Below are positions 61,589 through 64,000 of a DNA stretch of 64,000 nucleotides, one piece after another. Position 1 is the stretch's first letter; each line of letters begins with the position of its first letter. The stretch is taken from the NCBI GenBank assembly GCA_030141605.1, contig JAQGDQ010000279.1, positions 236,001-300,000 on the forward strand. The letters are read 5' to 3'. A model generated the notes under the pieces. That model was not told the origin of the DNA. It worked only from the letters and a program-made list of their open reading frames with translations, and searched no databases. Made by a program: the position numbers and the translations under genes. This DNA comes from Tubiluchus corallicola (taxonomy: Eukaryota > Priapulida > Priapulimorpha > Priapulimorphida > Tubiluchidae).

Positions 61589-62651
61589 CAGTGGCGTCGT
61601 GCCATAGGGGCCCGGCCCCCCCCCCCCCCAATTTTTTAGAAAATGTGAAAGAGAGAAACATCAGAACTCGACGGCAAACGGTAAACAAATTTATTTCCGA
61701 CTTTTTGACACACAATAGCGGGCCCAGCGCTCCATAAATGCGAACAGTATGAGCGTTTCGGTACAGTAGCACAATAATATTTTTTATCATTAAAGTTTGT
61801 CGCCGAGTTAAATTATTCTGACTGTTAATACGTGCCTGACCAGATGTGTTTACCTGAAAGTCAGGATGTAGTTAATTTGTTTGCATGTAATCTATTCAGG
61901 AGGCAGGCAGGAACAGTTAACAATGCAGCTCGTTGAGTATCATTAGCGTCTTTGCACAAAAGACTGTTAGTTAACAAAACTCAGTTAGCACTCGAGCTTC
62001 GTTCAGCAGTGAAATAATAGAGCAAAAACAATGCAAACATTGAAATCATGTTGAGCTAGCCTAGTACCAGAGAGTCAGTTTATCGAGCTAGCTTAGTACC
62101 AGAGAGTCCGTTTGGGAGATACAAATTGATGAGCCACCTCCTGATTGGACATTACCGACTCTTTGCTACTCCTTAGCGACTCTTTCCCATGAGTTTGCTG
62201 CATAAAAGGGCGTGATTTTGAGCACATTTCATCATTTTTCTCCTGCTAGGAGAATCTCTGCTAGTTTTCGCTGCGATTTTAGCTGCTTATTTGCTCATTT
62301 ATTGCACTGTTGTTTCATCTTGTTGACAAACAGGAATTTTCACGTGATTCTATATTTCTTACACGATGTCAAGGCAGTCCAATCTGACTTCATTTTTCAA
62401 GTCCAACCGTGTTCCCGACCCAGGTTCTACGGCTAATAAATACTTCATTAAATTTTAATTTAACTTTTAATTTTAATTAAGTTTCCGTTGCTATAGCTTT
62501 AAGTTAAATGCCAGTTGGGAATAAATAAATTGTTTTTCTTGCACGCAAAATACTGTGTGGGAATTCAAAATTATACGTTTTTTAAACAGTTAAGTTCCGC
62601 CATTATATACAGTCGGGCCCCATCAATTTTTTTTGGTGCACGACGCCCCTG
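61589..62651 (+). mobile_element. non-autonomous hAT element with 8-bp target-site duplication
   Basis: The 1,063-bp element has ends CAGTGGCGTCGTGC and, inverted, CAGGGGCGTCGTGC (13 of 14 identical), both followed by a GGGGCCCG motif. It is flanked by perfect CGAATCGG duplications at 61581-61588 and 62652-62659. CAG ends, 8-bp duplications and a C15-17 tract near the left end fit hAT. It sits inside the LINE relic. A 32-bp tandem duplication (GAGCTAGCYTAGTACCAGAG) lies at 62053-62113. Confidence 0.88.
62366..62458 (+). pseudogene. remnant N-terminus of a hAT (Zaphod/ZMYM-type) transposase
   Basis: An ATG at 62366 starts a 30-codon frame, MSRQSNLTSFFKSNRVPDPG, ending at TAA 62456. The M-x-x-Q-x-x-L-x-x-F-F-K pattern is how many hAT transposases with a TTF-type zinc finger begin. 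A TATA-like cataaaag lies about 165 bp upstream. The rest of the coding region is deleted, leaving an internal-deletion derivative. Confidence 0.6.
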
Positions 62652-63145
62652 CGAATCGGTAGCTCGTTATTCAATAATTGAGAAAAAAATTAATTGAGTA
62701 TTAGAGTACATTTTCTGAGCCACAGACTCATGCCATGCTGTAGTATTTTCAGTTTTATGAATATTAATGTAGTTAGGATTATTAAGTTAGGTAACGAAAA
62801 CAGAATATAGTTGAGTAAGAGCTTAACATTAATCAGTGTAAGTTAATAGCAATTTCTTTTAAGTTTAGAGATCAAGATATAGATACTGTTAGAATCTTAA
62901 TATTACTGTTCAAACAATTCGAGAATTTAACAGCTTGATATTTGATAGTACTTAATCCACGAGTGGTACAGAATCTGGGCGTAAAATATAGACCACGAGT
63001 GGCAGATCTAGTTTCGTAGCTATGGATTTCAGATATGGTAGTAAAATAGTTAGAGAATAGTTCAGGTAACTTCTCATTTACAAAACGATACATGAATTTA
63101 CACGTAATAACTACATATAAGATAATGTAATACTATAAAACAGTA

Positions 63146-63897
63146 GGCGCTATTACACTTTCGCACCGCCTAGCTTTTCCTGGCCTATTGGTTTTTTTCA
63201 CGCCTGCAGGCCAGAACGCAGACCAACAGGCGTAATATACACCATATTCCCATAATATTATTGCTTTGTACGCTTTATAAGCCCGGATTAAAATCAGATT
63301 AAAATCATGCATTACTTACCCACCGCCGCCATTAAAAGCTGCACGTGAATAACCCTGTTTACACCACTAATGCGCAATCGCTCTCGCGCAGTGACGTATG
63401 TGACCCTTAACCTGTATTTTTAGTTTCTTCGCATAATTTATGATTATTAGGGTTGCAGCTACGGGAGTTTGTATCGTATCGGGGGAAATTATTTTAGACC
63501 ACTGCAGTTATTTATCATTAATTTTATTTATTACTGTAGTACTAGTATTATTACTATTAGATTATAAAAAAAGTAAAGGTTTTTTCTTTATTTCGTAAAT
63601 GCGGTGAAGATGAAAGTGTGTCACGTGCTTTTAAGCTAGGCCCTGATAATGCATAAACTAGTACGAAATTCGTCACGTGACTACACACACAAACAAGATG
63701 GCGATACGCCCTGTATAGGTGTAGAACTGTGAATACAGCGTAATTATTGGTAATTATACCTAAATATATGATTAAATTATAATTAGATTAGCGGAAACAT
63801 TCACTGATGACGTAAGAATAATAGAATGCTGACGTACGAGCCTAAAAACGAGTAATAACCTAGAAAAAGCTAGGCGGTGCGAAAGTGTAATAGCGCC
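63146..63897. mobile_element. 752-bp MITE with 33-bp perfect inverted ends and 8-bp duplication
   Basis: The ends are 63146-63178 (GGCGCTATTACACTTTCGCA, continuing CCGCCTAGCTTTT) and the exact inverse at 63865-63897. Perfect AAACAGTA duplications flank it at 63138-63145 and 63898-63905. No ORF. The 8-bp duplication allows hAT, P or Merlin; the GG start is atypical for hAT, so I leave the superfamily open. Confidence 0.9.
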
Positions 63898-64000
63898 AAA
63901 CAGTATATTGTTAATTGCACAGAAGAGTATCATAATGATTCTTTAAAGCTGTCAGTTAGTATGGGCAATTTCTAATATTCCAAATCGATATACAGAGTAG

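Larger units (their letters stand above)
60785..64000 (-). mobile_element. LINE (CR1/L2-like) relic, split by two DNA elements
   Basis: On the minus strand, codons from 63093 to 62872 give KFMYRFVNEKLPELFSNYF, then IHSYETRSATRG, LGLSTIKYQ-like and FSNCLNSNIK patterns. H-x-Y-x-T-R-S is typical of the region after the reverse transcriptase in CR1/L2/Daphne-type LINEs. The proposed 3' end at 60785-60825 reads, on this strand, ...AAATTAAATTGAAATTGAAT, an A/TTGAA-type LINE tail. Upstream, beyond the MITE at 63146-63897, further degenerate frame (FGILEIAHTN) continues to the window edge. Stops and shifts show it is dead. Confidence 0.65.

Overview
The window is animal nuclear DNA. Two protein-coding genes can be supported, one with many GT-AG introns, set in AT-rich sequence full of microsatellites, minisatellites and small transposon relics. 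Both proteins match animal families closely. The intron sizes and transposon types suggest an invertebrate, but the phylum cannot be settled from the sequence. There are no prokaryotic features.

Layout. 1-18.5 kb is non-coding: a TTAA-flanked MITE family (two copies), a LINE relic, several simple repeats, a foldback-like inverted structure at 16.08-16.86 kb and a 204-bp MITE. 18522-18658 is a candidate first coding exon. 18.7-32.0 kb is then either its intron or upstream sequence. It holds a SINE with a LINE-like tail, a 46-bp minisatellite of about 19 units, another SINE and a LINE relic. 32014-55187 (+) is a 17-exon gene whose joined reading frame stays open for 2,384 codons. It encodes a PX-SH3-RhoGAP protein of the ARHGAP32/ARHGAP33 (RICS/p250GAP, TCGAP; fly CdGAPr) family. 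Its introns carry a piggyBac-like MITE (44.0-44.6 kb), a pogo-like relic (46.9-47.5 kb) and degenerate tandem repeats. 58022-59644 (-) is an uninterrupted 540-codon frame for CLPTM1L, pointing towards the RhoGAP gene. The space between the two stop codons holds a palindromic bidirectional poly(A) motif, a SINE relic and a Kolobok-like MITE. 60.8-64.0 kb is a minus-strand LINE relic split by two DNA elements, each with perfect 8-bp target-site duplications.

The two genes have unrelated jobs: actin/Rho-GTPase signalling at membranes for the RhoGAP, and ER lipid scrambling for GPI anchors for CLPTM1L. They are neighbours only by convergent arrangement. The most useful points for a reader are the exon model of the RhoGAP gene, the intronless CLPTM1L coding frame, the transposons with exact boundaries, and the shared 3' region.
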